Positions 13,901 through 23,030 of a DNA stretch of 64,000 nucleotides are shown here, piece by piece. Position 1 is the stretch's first letter. Every line of letters starts with the position of its first letter. Under the pieces are notes generated by a model that worked only from the letters and a program-made list of their open reading frames with translations, had not been told where the DNA came from and did not search any database. Origin of the DNA: Crossaster papposus (taxonomy: Eukaryota > Echinodermata > Asteroidea > Velatida > Solasteridae); contig JBAIAA010000702.1 in assembly GCA_037893245.1 (NCBI GenBank), positions 310,001 to 374,000 on the forward strand, given 5' to 3'. Position numbers and translations under genes: made by a program.

Positions 13901-16900
13901 CTTCGAAAACACTTCGCAAATGTTAGCGAAACCACCATTGGATCGTCATAAAGTGCAGAACCAATTCGGACTAGAAATCTAGCAATTCGTATGGAGATAT
14001 AGAGACACAACACCTAATGATTACCTGTAAATAAATGTAAATTCCGGTTGTGTTTTCCTCTTTAATCTTAGTCATTCGAACTGAAATAAACAAACAGAAA
14101 ACCCTTACGCTTGCAAAAGTACATGTAGCCTTTAAATTCAAAATGTACAGAAATCTAGAAAATAACCCAGTAAATGCAATTTGCTACCATCCTATATTAA
14201 TCTGATACTTCGTTAAACAAATCTAAAATGTTCTCACTTATTAATCTGACTGAAAACTTCTCAAACCGTCTCTAGTACGTACATGTAAACACATATGAGC
14301 GCTATAAATGCAGTCACCTTTAATCCAGCGTAAACATGGATGCGTTCTAAACAAAGCTTATTTCACCTTAAAATGCAAATACTCACTTCTGTGGCAAGAC
14401 TTTAGGTTTTAAATGTTTCAGTGAACTGATACAAAACAAGGTTTTAAAGGGTAGAACATTTGGTTAAACTGTAAACAATAGAACGAATGTTGCAAACTTC
14501 GGGAGCTGAATGTATTTTGCCTTTATTTTATGTATTCTTTGTAATTTGAGTCTGTGCATTTGTTGATGTTTTCCTGAAAAAAAATTAAGAAATAGAGAAA
14601 TGGCTAATAAAAACATGTGAATAGAAATAATGTGTAGTCACAAGAGGGCGCCTTTCAAGTCTGTTGTAAAGACATATCTTAGTTCCGTGAAACAACCATG
14701 TTTTTGCAAACACCGCGCAAATGTGTTTGCACGTTATTCACAAAGGCCTCGCAAAAACTTTGCGATTTCGCAATCTCTTCTTACAAGGTTCGCTAATTAA
14801 CGGTATATATATTTTTGCGACAAGTAGGAGCATAGACCAAGGAATGGTCCGAGGTAGTTGCAAAGGCTGGGTTTTCACGGGGCACGCGAACGATTCGCGA
14901 AGGATGCGAATGCCGAAAAAATGGCAAAGTCCAACATTCGTATTTTAGGCTCAACAAATTCGCCAAACAGGGGCGGGGATTCGGAAGCGCCATCAATTTG
15001 TTCGCAGGAGTCATTTTTAGTTCGGCGGGAATTTCAAAAAAGTTTCTTGCGAACGTTTTTAGCATAACGGGACGTGATTTGCTCTTGATTTGCCCTCGAA
15101 AATAGATTCCGACAGTTTGGAAAATGTCTCGCGCATGTCTCGCAAAAGCAGCGAAGTTCATCCGATCGTTTTTTGAGCTATTCCACGAACTTCTTGAGAA
15201 CAGGTGACTTTCACCAAAGAAGCAAACGCGAGCCTTTCGCAAGATAATCGCGCGACATATGTACAAATGTTGCATGAATGTCGCACGACGTTCATTATTC
15301 GCGAAATAGCCTATGCGCGAAAAGTTCGCACGTGTCGCATGTGTCGCGAAATGTCCGCACGAATGTTGCCCAAAAATTCGTGCAACATTCGTGTTGTTCG
15401 CATTTTAGTCGCATTTTCGTCGTGTATGTGGACTGGCCTTAGATCGGCAACGCTACACACGACATTCGCACATACATACGTTGTGAGAACTACGCACAAA
15501 CCGCATTGTCGCGACACATTCGGCGAAAAACTTATCCGGATGTTGGACTTGCCATTTTTTCGGCATTCGCATCCTTCGCGAATCGTTCGCGTGACATTCA
15601 TACACATGTCGTGCGATTATCTTGCGAACAGTTCGTGAATGGCTCGAGAAATGATCGGACGAACTTCGCTGCTTTTGCAAGACATGCGCGAGACATTTTC
15701 CAAACTGTAGGGATCTGTTTGGGGTTTCACGAAGAATTTGCGAACATCACGCACCTCGTGAGTGGGTCGTGCACATATTATGAAAAAGTTTTTTAGACAT
15801 TTTCGAGGGCAAATCACAAGCAAATCACAACTTTTTTGAAATTCCCGCCGAACTAAAAACGACTCCCGCGAACAATTGACGACGCTTCCGAACCCCCGCG
15901 CATGTTTAGTGAACGTTTTTAACGTAAAACACAAATGTTGGACTTTTTCGGCATTCGCATCCTTCGCAAATTGTTCACGTGCCCCGTGAAAACCCACGCT
16001 AACTAATCGTAACTCACAATATGGCGCTGTTGCTCGGAGGAACTTCGTCACGATCTACGCTATAATCTGTCTCTCTGGACTGTACCGATACATTACAAAG
16101 ATACAGTGATGCCAAGCTTTATCAAAGGAGAGATGTTTGACGTGACCCAATACCTCCTCCCCTTGCGCTCACTAATGGTATTCGACAGAAAAAAATGTAT
16201 AGTTTGTTTGTTATCCTTGAACCTAGGACCATCTCTGGATTTTGTTCACAGTTTGGGGGACAGCATAGCCATTTTCTATTTTGATGATTACGGTGACTAT
16301 GGCAATAATGGTAACGACAATGACGTTTTTAAAATTGTGTTTTCGTAATATTTGTTGTCTTATTGTTTATTATTAGGTGTGCGTCATTGAATTATTGTTA
16401 TACCGGTTCAAGTTGAAAATATGCAGAGATCCTTTTCCAATTATTCAAAGGGTAGAGTTTCGTTTTGGTGTTGCAACTACATGCCTTTCAATACATATTG
16501 TGCATCTTTTTTTTTAACTCAAATTAATTAACATATTTTCTCCGGATGATATATCAGAACTATTTTGTTTGTGATTGAGGCACTCAAAACCATTGATTTT
16601 GTTTCTGTTGCAATTTGGGTCGTGGCACATAATGCCTGCATTTTTAGGCAACCATCAGCCTCGTGCATACTACACCGTGAGGCAACTGCTTTATCAGAAA
16701 AGGCTTAGCAGTTTATTACTTTCCCAAAGCAGCAGGGAGCACATGCAGCTGGTGAAGAAGGGGTTCTTCAATGAAAATCAGCGCTGTATTACCAATGTGA
16801 TTTTCTTCCTCCATACTTCCGTCAGAAAATAATTATCTTTTCTAAATCTCCCCCATGTTATCAACACAATGACAATTAATGAAATAAAAGCAGTGGAAAC

Positions 16901-19606
16901 AAAAGTGGTCGTGTGAAATAAATGTTCAAGATGAGTGTGACCATGAATTAAAGTTCACTAATTTGGTTGTGAAGTGGCCATCCAAGAACCCATTGTTTGG
17001 ATGTGAATTTGAATCTGAACGACTCAACTTAGGATGTGAATTTGGACGGAGGGTGTGAATTTGGACGTGAATTTTATGTGAATTTTAAAATCTGTTGTTG
17101 AAATCACATCCTGCTACTGGCCGTGTCCGCTTTGAATGCAAAATCACTTCATTCCCATTCGTAATATTTGCGACATCGCACGTTTTATTTGCAATATCGT
17201 TATGACGAATTTGTGTGACATAGGCGTAAAAATAAATGAGAAAACCTATTTTAAAAATGCGAATACACATTTGTAATGTGTGACAAAATGTACATGTAAT
17301 ATTGTTGCTGGACTAAGTTGACTTTGGTGAAACAAAACAAAATTCATTTATAATTTATTTGCAAGGAAATTGACTTTTGTCAGCAGAACATGATAAACCC
17401 AATTTAAATTGTCCATCTGTTTATTTAGAGTTCTTGAGTTAGAAGACGTTAACCTTCTTGCGTATGCCGATGGGACTATGCATCACATCGTTCCCATGCG
17501 TCTCGCTCTACCGTGCCACATGCAGTTCGCCTACTACCCTTTTGATGTGCAAACATGCGACCTTAAGCTGGGATCCTGGACCTACGACGCATCCATGGTC
17601 AATCTAAGTGCCCACTCGGACGCACCAGGGGTCTGGTTAGAGTTCCATCGGCCGAACAGCCAGTGGGAGATCCAGTACTTCACCGTGCATAGGAATGTGG
17701 CGGAGTATTCATGTTGCGATAAGAAGTACATCGATCTGACGTTCCGCCTCCAGGTCAAGCGCACTGTTGGCGAGTACCCGGTCCGCGTACTGGCGCCCTC
17801 TGTCGTCACATCCCTCATGATTCTGCTGTGTTTTCTCCTTCCTCCACAATGCGGTGTTGGTAGAATCGTTCTTTGCTCCGTCTTGCTCCTCGGCGTCCTC
17901 CTTCAGCTGTTTCACCTCAACCTGACTGTGCCACTCAGCGGTCCCGACGCCCCCTTTCTGGCCGATTTCCTCTGTTTCAGCGTGTTCCTAGCCTTCTTCG
18001 CGGCCGTTGAGAGCGTGGTGACGATGAATATCGCCAGTTGCGGGAGAGGGAGCGGTAACGACAACGGCCGCCCCATCGACGGGGAGGAGTTTGGGCTGCC
18101 GGCCAAACCAAATACGGTAAGTTTCGTTTGTTCGTTCTTTTTCTGTTATAGAATCTGACGATATTGTGCAAGTATATTCCGGAGCTGTGGATGAGTCATC
18201 GGCCGTTCTTCTGCTCCGACCCGCAGCTTTTTTTGCCAAACAACTACGGCCACTGGCAAGGTTGACAAGTTGTCTTGGTTAAAGCATGAAGGTACATTGT
18301 CCTCATTGCTTATGATATTTTATATAAGTTGTCAGTCGCCCCTTTTGTTGGCCATGCGGTGGAACACAGACAACTTATCGGTGCAGAGGCGGCGGAACCG
18401 GTGGCCAGGGGGCACTTGCCATTTGACATAAGGCGAATACAAGATTGTAAACCGTTTCTCGAGATGAAAAACTATCTCTCAAAAGCACAAATACCTCTCT
18501 CGCGATTTAATACAATAATTGGCCCCTCTCGAGGTGGGAAATTTGCCATCAAAAACAATAATACTGCTGTCGCGACAATACTTGCAATGGAAAAATGCCC
18601 CTCGAAAGCAGAATTAGCGCCCCGCTCGCAACACTAAAATTGTGCCCCTGCGAATAAAATGGTCACTGAACTGGCCGTCAAAAGCAAAAGTGTCTCTGTC
18701 ACGATAACAAAAACATGATCTCGCTGCATACTATTACTAGTCAACAAATGGCAATTAACCCCAGAATGCGCATATATTTTTCTAAAACTGCTCGCTTGTT
18801 GCGCTCTTTCGCTGCCTTGTTCTTTCTTTCATTATAAAGTAATGTCAAAGCATATAATAGGCGTAAATAGGTGTATATACACACAAGCAAAAAAAACACA
18901 CCAAAAAAACTTCTGAAACTCAGCTCGCTCTGGCACTTCGGTTCCTCAAAGCACATTTTATAAAATGAAAACTGCACGCAAAATTAAAAGGAACACAAAG
19001 AGCAAGATAAACAACGTATTCATAATTTGTTCCTCATCAGGATTACAGCGAAATGAACGGGACCATATTATTTTCCTCCAATTTCACACTGACGGAAGGT
19101 GCCTTTTTTTTCTAAGCAAGTGCCCCTTGTTATGCCCCCCCCCCCCCTTTTTTTTTAAAATGCGTTCTGCCGTTGCTGTGTCTGTGTAAATGTTGGCACG
19201 GCTGGACTTATAGCCCTATATAATGATGACGCTATACGCACTGTTTACCGCAGTGTACAATGCGGGAAAGTGGGGTCACCGCCTTGCCCATGGGGCTTGA
19301 ATTAGTGCAGTGCAACCTTTCAAGTTAGCACTTCGTTGTCGGGCGAGGAAAGGTTATTTATTTATGTGCGGGAAACGTTAAGGCGCCATAGCGCCCTCTG
19401 TCGCTATAGATTTAAAGGAAAAGAGCGCCCTCTAACTGCCGCTAGCAATTTACAACATAGTTCACCGTGCTGCGTCGCTTTTTTTTCTTTCTATTTTTCA
19501 GGGCCTGATGCGAGTCGCTCGATTCATCGACGTGGGCTGCTTCATCGTCTTCACCTTTGTCTTTGCCATCGCTGGCGGTGTCACACTCAATCCCAAAACG
19601 GAATAG
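712..19606 (+). CDS. Divergent nicotinic-type Cys-loop receptor subunit (5' exon missing from window)
   Basis: Five exons splice in phase: 712-836, 7677-7721, 13592-13701, 17429-18116 and 19502-19606 (stop TAG). The readable part is about 356 residues; exon 1 with the signal peptide must lie upstream. Exon lengths of 45 and 110 bp match the classical nicotinic receptor layout. Visible family marks are WYPDLRLY (loop A region), a Cys-loop of C-13 residues-C containing YPFD, SWTYD (loop B), a vicinal pair in YSCCDKKY (loop C, the alpha-type mark), four membrane segments and an ER-free C-terminus. Family knowledge: these are plasma-membrane pentameric ligand-gated channels opened by acetylcholine or a related ligand. 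Oddities: the usual GEK before TM2 reads GVGR, TM2 is atypical, and the TM3-TM4 loop is only about 30-35 residues. The introns are full of MITEs. The ligand and ion selectivity are not known. Confidence 0.85.
1177..1420 (+). repeat. 22-23 bp tandem repeat
   Basis: About eleven head-to-tail copies of a unit like AACTCATCGTTAACAACACA, with small substitutions (ATCATT or ATCGTT; CCAG, CGAA or CAA). It lies in intron 2 of the receptor gene. There are no spacers of unique sequence, so this is a minisatellite. Confidence 0.9.
1496..2453. mobile_element. Palindromic MITE carrying repeated internal motif, with nested hAT MITE
   Basis: Terminal inverted repeats begin ATATCGTCACCGTTTTCACG on the left and end with the complement at 2453. 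The motif TTTTCACGAAGAGGCGAATT or a close variant also occurs internally near 1688, 1772, 1824 and 2199. A second element (1855-2127) with its own target duplication sits inside. No transposase is present. Confidence 0.7.
1855..2127. mobile_element. hAT-like MITE, copy 1 (8-bp TSD GGCGCAAT)
   Basis: Termini are CACTGACCTCTATACATGG and the complement ending GAGGTCAGTG. Perfect 8-bp duplications GGCGCAAT lie at 1847-1854 and 2128-2135, as expected for hAT transposition. The middle holds a second inverted pair of the same terminal type (around 1950-2030) that the short copy at 25680 lacks, so one copy seems nested in another. Confidence 0.85.
2524..2719. mobile_element. Small TIR element (CAGGCCCGTACGCAGG ends)
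   Basis: Perfect 16-bp terminal inverted repeats CAGGCCCGTACGCAGG bound a 196-bp element. CAGG-type ends suggest hAT, but no convincing 8-bp duplication is visible at the flanks. Confidence 0.65.
2728..4407. other. Intron 2 sequence with two short hairpins, otherwise nothing recognised
   Basis: Short palindromes lie at 2844-2880 (apex CGGCGCTGCGCGCC) and 2939-2966 (AAGAATGTACAG and complement). No exon with protein similarity or splice-consistent coding was found in the rest. Confidence 0.5.
4411..4528. mobile_element. Hairpin MITE with CGCTGCGCG apex
   Basis: Inverted arms AAGGTGGACATTCTTTGATT and complement fold around the apex CTCGGACGCTGCGCGTCCTC. The arms extend less perfectly to GTCGGAGAAACGACT and its partner. 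The apex resembles the one at 2844-2880. Confidence 0.65.
4529..6504. other. Intron 2 remainder with a C45 homopolymer
   Basis: A run of 45 C lies at 4896-4940. No exon-like or transposon-coding sequence was recognised in the rest. Confidence 0.5.
6505..6609 (+). pseudogene. Decayed copy of receptor exon 2
   Basis: Inside intron 2 a sequence resembles exon 2 together with its acceptor (TGCGTCCCAG) and donor side (GTGAGCCCGTTACAATAAAAC against GTAAGCCTGTTGCAACAAAAC). The middle is well kept (VIPRTPVNVSYG), but small deletions and an in-frame TGA near the start break the frame. It reads as a duplicated exon that decayed. Confidence 0.75.
6930..7300. repeat. Dispersed repeat shared with 56990-57500
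   Basis: Sequence around CAGTCTCAAGCATCCTGT to CCATTTTCGAAAATTACAG reappears, diverged, in inverted orientation at about 57220-57500 and in part at 56990-57140; its end also matches 20487-20520. It is probably a non-autonomous element of several hundred bp. Confidence 0.6.
7332..7609. mobile_element. MITE with TTCCAAATAGGCACTTGG ends
   Basis: Terminal inverted repeats around TCCAAATAGGCACTTGGGGA and TCCCTAAGTGCCTATTTGGA bound a 278-bp element. The left half is itself palindromic. A shorter copy is at 38112-38210. It ends 67 bp before receptor exon 3. Confidence 0.75.
7677..7721 (+). CDS. Receptor exon 3 (45-bp micro-exon)
   Basis: The exon lies between acceptor TCGCAG (ends 7676) and donor GTAAGT (7722). 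It is exactly 45 bp, the standard length of nicotinic receptor exon 3, and encodes DEKENIIRISAWAKV, which aligns with the usual DEKNQ...TNVW-type segment. Phase 0 on both sides. It is too short for ordinary ORF finding; length, phase and the conserved Trp support it. Confidence 0.85.
8190..8283. repeat. Inverted partner of 12446-12541
   Basis: The stretch around GAGCCGTAGCTAGATATAGA, GAGAGTTGCGAC and GGAGCCATTTTGG recurs in reverse complement at 12446-12541. The two copies may be separate insertions or the ends of a larger 4.3-kb unit. Confidence 0.6.
8527..8585. repeat. AACTCGTACGCGG repeat cluster, inverted partner at 10247-10315
   Basis: Three copies of AACTCGTACGCGG-like words lie here, and four inverted copies (CGCGTACGAGTTG) lie at 10247-10315. 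This may mark the two ends of a 1.8-kb element; no TSD was identified. Confidence 0.5.
8672..8735. repeat. Dispersed repeat, inverted copy at 14519-14602
   Basis: The words ACATCAACAAATGCACAGAC and AATTACAAAGAATAC recur in reverse complement at 14519-14602 with a few differences. No coding content. Confidence 0.6.
9091..9990. mobile_element. Pair of ~190-bp direct repeats with a 0.5-kb core (possible TRIM)
   Basis: Near-identical direct repeats start TGTATGACACCCCTAG and end GTATACATT, at about 9093-9284 and 9799-9990. The TG...CA ends resemble LTRs, and a purine-rich GGAGAGAGAGAGG precedes the second copy. Copy 1 has an extra 7 bp (AATGTTA). Each copy includes a palindrome starting TTAACCCTAACTCCCT. 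No 4-6 bp target duplication or clear primer-binding site is visible. A further palindrome lies within the core (9607-9760, GTAAAAGTTCTTA ends). Confidence 0.5.
10748..10906. mobile_element. Palindromic MITE (CAATCCCTAGTTAATTG ends)
   Basis: Inverted termini CAATCCCTAGTTAATTGTAT and the complement of CAGTCCCTAGTTAATTGTAT enclose about 159 bp. No coding sequence and no confirmed TSD. Confidence 0.7.
11276..11343. repeat. Two C homopolymers
   Basis: C16 at 11276-11291 and C26 at 11318-11343 are separated by 26 bp. They create proline-rich or glycine-rich false ORFs on the two strands. Confidence 0.95.
11344..12185. other. Intron 3 sequence, nothing recognised
   Basis: AT-rich sequence without recognisable exon, transposon-coding segment or clear repeat. 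Confidence 0.5.
12195..12433. mobile_element. Perfect palindromic Mutator-like MITE (9-bp TSD GGATAGCGC)
   Basis: Two 114-bp arms, identical in reverse complement as far as I can read, surround an 11-bp loop (ATCAAGCTAGT). Ends are TAGTCTTGG...CCAAGACTA. A 9-bp target duplication GGATAGCGC lies at 12186-12194 and 12434-12442. A 9-bp TSD is typical of Mutator-like elements. The same TAGTCTTGG terminus with a 9-bp TSD is seen at 28574-28728. Confidence 0.85.
12789..12883. mobile_element. Short palindromic MITE (TTTGGCTGTGACTTCGGCC arms)
   Basis: Exact 19-bp outer arms, with further inverted matches around GTTGTTGCTA...TAGCAACAGC, form a 95-bp hairpin. No TSD was confirmed. Confidence 0.7.
13592..13701 (+). 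CDS. Receptor exon 4 (110 bp)
   Basis: Acceptor TTTTGCAG ends at 13591, donor GTAAGT starts at 13702. The 110-bp length is the canonical size of this exon in the family. It encodes QWSDHRLQWDPAQF and the loop A segment LFWYPDLRLYAQ. It ends in phase 2 and joins exon 5 as CA|A. Confidence 0.9.
14869..15995. mobile_element. 1.1-kb foldback-type element rich in TTCGC/GCGAA words
   Basis: Termini GGGTTTTCACGGGGCACG and complement at 15995 bound an element made almost wholly of nested inverted repeats. The block around GGATGCGAATGCCGAA occurs at about 14902 and inverted near 15565 and 15950. A block around GAAAATGTCTCGCGCATGTC occurs at 15120 and inverted near 15690. The high density of CGCGAA and TTCGCG contrasts with the AT-rich intron. 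Open frames here are by-products of the symmetric sequence; none resembles a transposase. Confidence 0.7.
15996..17428. other. Intron 4 remainder, nothing recognised
   Basis: The region 16960-17090 repeats the word GGATGTGAATTTG a few times. No exon or transposon-coding segment was found. Confidence 0.45.
17429..18116 (+). CDS. Receptor exon 5 (Cys-loop to TM3 and short cytoplasmic loop)
   Basis: Acceptor TTATTTAG ends at 17428, donor GTAAGT at 18117. This 688-bp exon carries the Cys-loop (CHMQFAYYPFDVQTC), loop B Trp (GSWTYD), loop C vicinal cysteines (YSCCDKKY), TM1 (VLAPSVVTSLMILLCFLLPP), a divergent TM2 beginning GVGRIVLCSVLLL, TM3 and the start of a very short TM3-TM4 loop. Base composition is richer in GC than the flanking introns. 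Confidence 0.92.
18388..19190. repeat. GGCGGCGGAACCGG-type repeat in last intron
   Basis: The word GGCGGCGGAACCGG at 18388 recurs at about 43601, there next to long C tracts. A C13 tract at 19135-19147 and GCGTTCTGCCGTTGCTG nearby may mark the far end. The family is not identified. Confidence 0.4.
19502..19606 (+). CDS. Receptor last exon (TM4 and stop)
   Basis: A long pyrimidine tract ends in CAG at 19501. The 105-bp exon encodes GLMRVARFIDVGCFIVFTF and the rest of TM4, ending NPKTE and stop TAG at 19604-19606. The motif R.ID..CF..F is typical of TM4 in this family. Phase 0 junction with exon 5. No clear AATAAA was seen close downstream. Confidence 0.88.
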   Translation, partial: GLMRVARFIDVGCFIVFTFVFAIAGGVTLNPKTE

Positions 19607-20754
19607 AGAGGTCACGACCCTTTCAACTGCACATAAACGGCATATTACAATTGAGACTTTATGACATTAGCACACAAAGTGCTCTCAATCGGTCATGATA
19701 AGAAATGTACCCACTCGACGGCAAGAAAAGAATAGTGGAGCCATTATCGACGCCATCTTGCCCGACTGCAATTACTTTTAGTGAAGTGACCTTTATCATT
19801 CAGAAACAAAACACTAGTAAGAACATGTATTCGGCATTTGTGTATCCTTGTAGAGACGTCTCTTTGTTCTCGTGTACAAAATGGTTAGAAAATCGACAAC
19901 TTTGTTTTGAAAATGCTCCAATTTAAACTACAATTAATATTCTGTGTTGACATTTACCCAAACACTAACACTAACCCTAACCCACATATTAACCCTAGTT
20001 TTGAGTAATTTTGAGTCAATCCATATAATTTCGTGAAAAACCTTGTGGGTACCTTAACGCCTATAGAAATTACCATGTGGAGACGTATTCATTCCCGTTG
20101 TCCCCATTATGTTCAAGTCTCCACGGGGTACCGTATTTTCCTTTTTTGTTGGCACACAGACGGCTGATTGTGAAGACAAATCTGAACATTATCTAGTACA
20201 TTGCGTTCACCATGAGGAGGGGCCCTTGTGAGACTGGAGGAGATATTATTGTAACACAATGTAATACATCATATAATAATATCAGAGAAAGCTATTACGA
20301 TGAAACTATACGGAATGAAAGAAGTACTATACATTGTACATGTACACTTTTAAAACAGCAGTGGCTCGTGAGACTTATAATAGTCTGTAGTGGTTTAGTG
20401 TACTGTGCTCGTAATCTGATATTTTGTTAGATTTTACGTGTTTGTTATATTTACCTTTGTTTTGCTTAAATGTAGCATACGTCATTTGCTTTTGCTGTAA
20501 TTTTCGAAATGGATGGGTTAGGGAATTCATATTTTATAATAATAAATACCTAGGAGAGTTGCTGGCTTCTGATTGGTCGAGACTCGATCTCGTGGAGTGG
20601 ATTATTATGTAGTAAAAACCCGGCTTTCAAGAAGAAGAAGATAGCTCATTACTACTAGTCCGAACCCAGTCAAATGTGTCTTTGGCAAACCTGGCATTCC
20701 CGGGTTCGTATTCATGAGTATCATACTGTGCTCCCCCAGAGTTAATAATACATC
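19607..20754. other. Intergenic region after the receptor gene
   Basis: No coding similarity was found. The stretch 20487-20520 matches the end of the dispersed repeat at 6930-7300. CTAACACTAACCCTAACCC near 19965-19985 is a short degenerate telomere-like patch. Confidence 0.45.
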
Positions 20755-22445
20755 AGCCTGCCTTGCTCTGGCCAAACTAAAACTGCTCTCAATGAGAGGA
20801 TCATTGAGGTTTTTATCTCAAGCGTGAAATATTCTGACGTGCAAAAGAAACTGCTGCAGAAGGACGGATGACAAAGCTGCAGATCAAAAACGCCTTGGAC
20901 ATTTGCCGAACACATAAAGCAAGTGTCATGCACATGGCACAACTTAACCACATTGGCAAGGCGAAAGTGGATACCCTCAAGACACGTGTACAGTGCAAAA
21001 ACTGTGGTGGGCGCTACCCATATCGACCTCGCGACCAGTGCTCCGTATATGGCCCAATGCAACGATTGCGGCAAGCAAGGGCATTGGCAACACAATGTGC
21101 CTCAGAACAGCAGGCGTCAAGTCCAAGCCTCGACACATTAGCAGGTTACGTTCGCGTGCCAGGGGATCGTACTTGCCTAAACGCTCCAATCCAACGAAGT
21201 AGACACCGTTGAATACGAGCTCTGTCAGCTGTCCAAGACCAATTCGAGTGTATGGCTTTCGACACCACTGGCATTAAGCGTGCATCTGACACACGCGATG
21301 AACTCTTCACAGCACTCGACATCAAACTTAAACACTGTCTTGGATCTCATACGCTCAAGGTCAAGGTAAACACCGGTGCGCAGGGCAACCTATACCCTTG
21401 CGCACATTTCGACGTATGTTTTCGCGGTCACTGAACGCAGATGGGTATCCTCCGCCGGGCTCAACGACGCTAAGAAATACGCTTCTCAGTCACAGCCTAC
21501 GATCACTGTGAGGCCCCAAAACATGAACAATTTTTGTTGGAACGACAAACGTGAAAAGTACAATATGTTCTTTTTTCACGTATTACAAAAAGTGACAATG
21601 GGCCCTATTCTTTACTTTTCACGTTTTTCGTTCCAACAATAGGTTTTCACGTCTTCGGGCCTCACATAGAATGGATTCCACATACAACAGTATGGCTGTG
21701 TCACAATTCCGTGCAAATATTGAGAGACAGACTGGCTTGACGCGGAATTCTTTGTCGCCGGCATCGATGGTCCTATCCTCGGACTTCCAACCTCGCGTGC
21801 CCTTTATCTTGTTATACGCTCAACTGTGTGGTACGCAAAACACAACGACGCGATGACAGTTCCGTTGGTGTTAGTCACATATCACAAACACAACGCGAGC
21901 CCAGTGAGCTGGAAGTTACAAAGGAGGATCTCCAACGACTGTACTCTGATCGCTTCACTGGGATTGTTGAATGCCACATAACGCTACGAGAAGATGCATG
22001 TCCGGTTGTACAGCCTCCACGCAAGTACCCCATCCAGATCAAGGAGGAACTCGAAACTGAGCTGGACAGAATGAAAAGCCTGAATGTCATTGGCACTGGA
22101 ATTCAGCAAAAAGGTCAACGGCAGTCTCTGTGTGGGCCTTGATCCACAGGCACTAAACGAGGCCTTTAAACGGACATAATCACTAGACGCCGACGCTGGA
22201 AGAAATCACACACCAGTTCAGCGCCGCGAAAGTGTTAAGCAAACTGGATGCATGGTACGGGTACTGGAGCATCGTGCTGGATGAGGAGTCAAGTTTGTGG
22301 ACGACCTGTAATTCACCATTTGGGCGATATCGCTTTTATCGTCTTCCCTTCGGGCTAAAAGTCTCCCAGGACATCTTCCAGGAGAAAATGGACATGATCC
22401 TGGAGCAGCGCCCTGGTACGCTGGGGATCGCAGATGATTATCGCG
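20755..22445 (+). pseudogene. Ty3/gypsy gag-pol relic
   Basis: Fragments in several frames follow the order of a gypsy polyprotein. There is a gag C-terminal piece (ERIIEVFISSVKYSDVQKK, about 20790-20850), two zinc-knuckle-like pieces (CKNCGG near 20995, CNDCGKQGHW near 21060-21090), a protease-like VNTGAQGN (about 21365-21390) and the start of RT (PRKYPIQIKEELETEL, about 22020-22060). RT then continues in KLDAWYGYWSIVLDEES and FGRYRFYRLPFGLK to IADD (about 22240-22440), where family members have YADD or similar. Many stops and frameshifts, no RNase H or integrase, no LTRs seen, and a MITE at 21507-21666: a dead, truncated copy. Confidence 0.8.
21507..21666. mobile_element. Palindromic MITE inside the gypsy relic
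   Basis: Termini TGTGAGGCCC and GGGCCTCACA enclose 160 bp with inner inverted matches (ACGTGAAAAGTA...TACTTTTCACGT). It interrupts the protease-to-RT stretch of the retrotransposon, so it inserted later. Confidence 0.7.
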
Positions 22446-22983
22446 CGCTGTCTTTGGCGCAACCGTCGACGAACACGCTGCTTTTGTTATGTAAGTTGAA
22501 AGGTTTTCTACTTGGTTCAGTAAATCGGGTAATAATTTTAAAGGTAGGATACACCTTTGGTAATTGCCTAAATGATCACGAATGGGTGGATTTTAGAGGT
22601 TGTATGTATAGTAAATATCGTTTAACTGGCCTGTCTGAAGTTTTACAATCATGGATGCTCTAAGAAAAGCAAGAAAACGGCGTTTGTTTAACCGGCGTCA
22701 GGCAGTGGTTCTTATGTTGTTCTTGTTATTCTTCGCGATCGTGATTTTTTAAAATAAATTTTAATTGTTTGTAACAATTACAGGATATCTAGCGCAATAT
22801 TTTTGCTGGATGACTGCAATCGTTATTTACTTCAAAAATGTGTAAGATATTTATAATAATTCGGTAGTAAACATTTTCTATATCTGCAAATTGTGTATCC
22901 TACATTTAAGTCATTAGTCCTTTCCCCAACATAGCTACAAAATATAGCTTTATTCCTCTATTTCAATTATAAATATTGTTCTC

Positions 22984-23001
22984 GGGGGGGGGGGGGGGGG
23001 G
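22984..23001. repeat. G18 homopolymer
   Basis: One of only three long runs that are G on the plus strand (also 25472-25489 and 59190-59211), against fourteen C runs. Confidence 0.95.
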
Positions 23002-23030
23002 TGAGACTTTGTAATGCGAATTCAACAATT

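Noticed and set aside
14793..16051. Open frames of 98-160 codons
   Set aside because: They lie in the foldback element and arise from its symmetric, stop-poor sequence; no similarity to any known protein.
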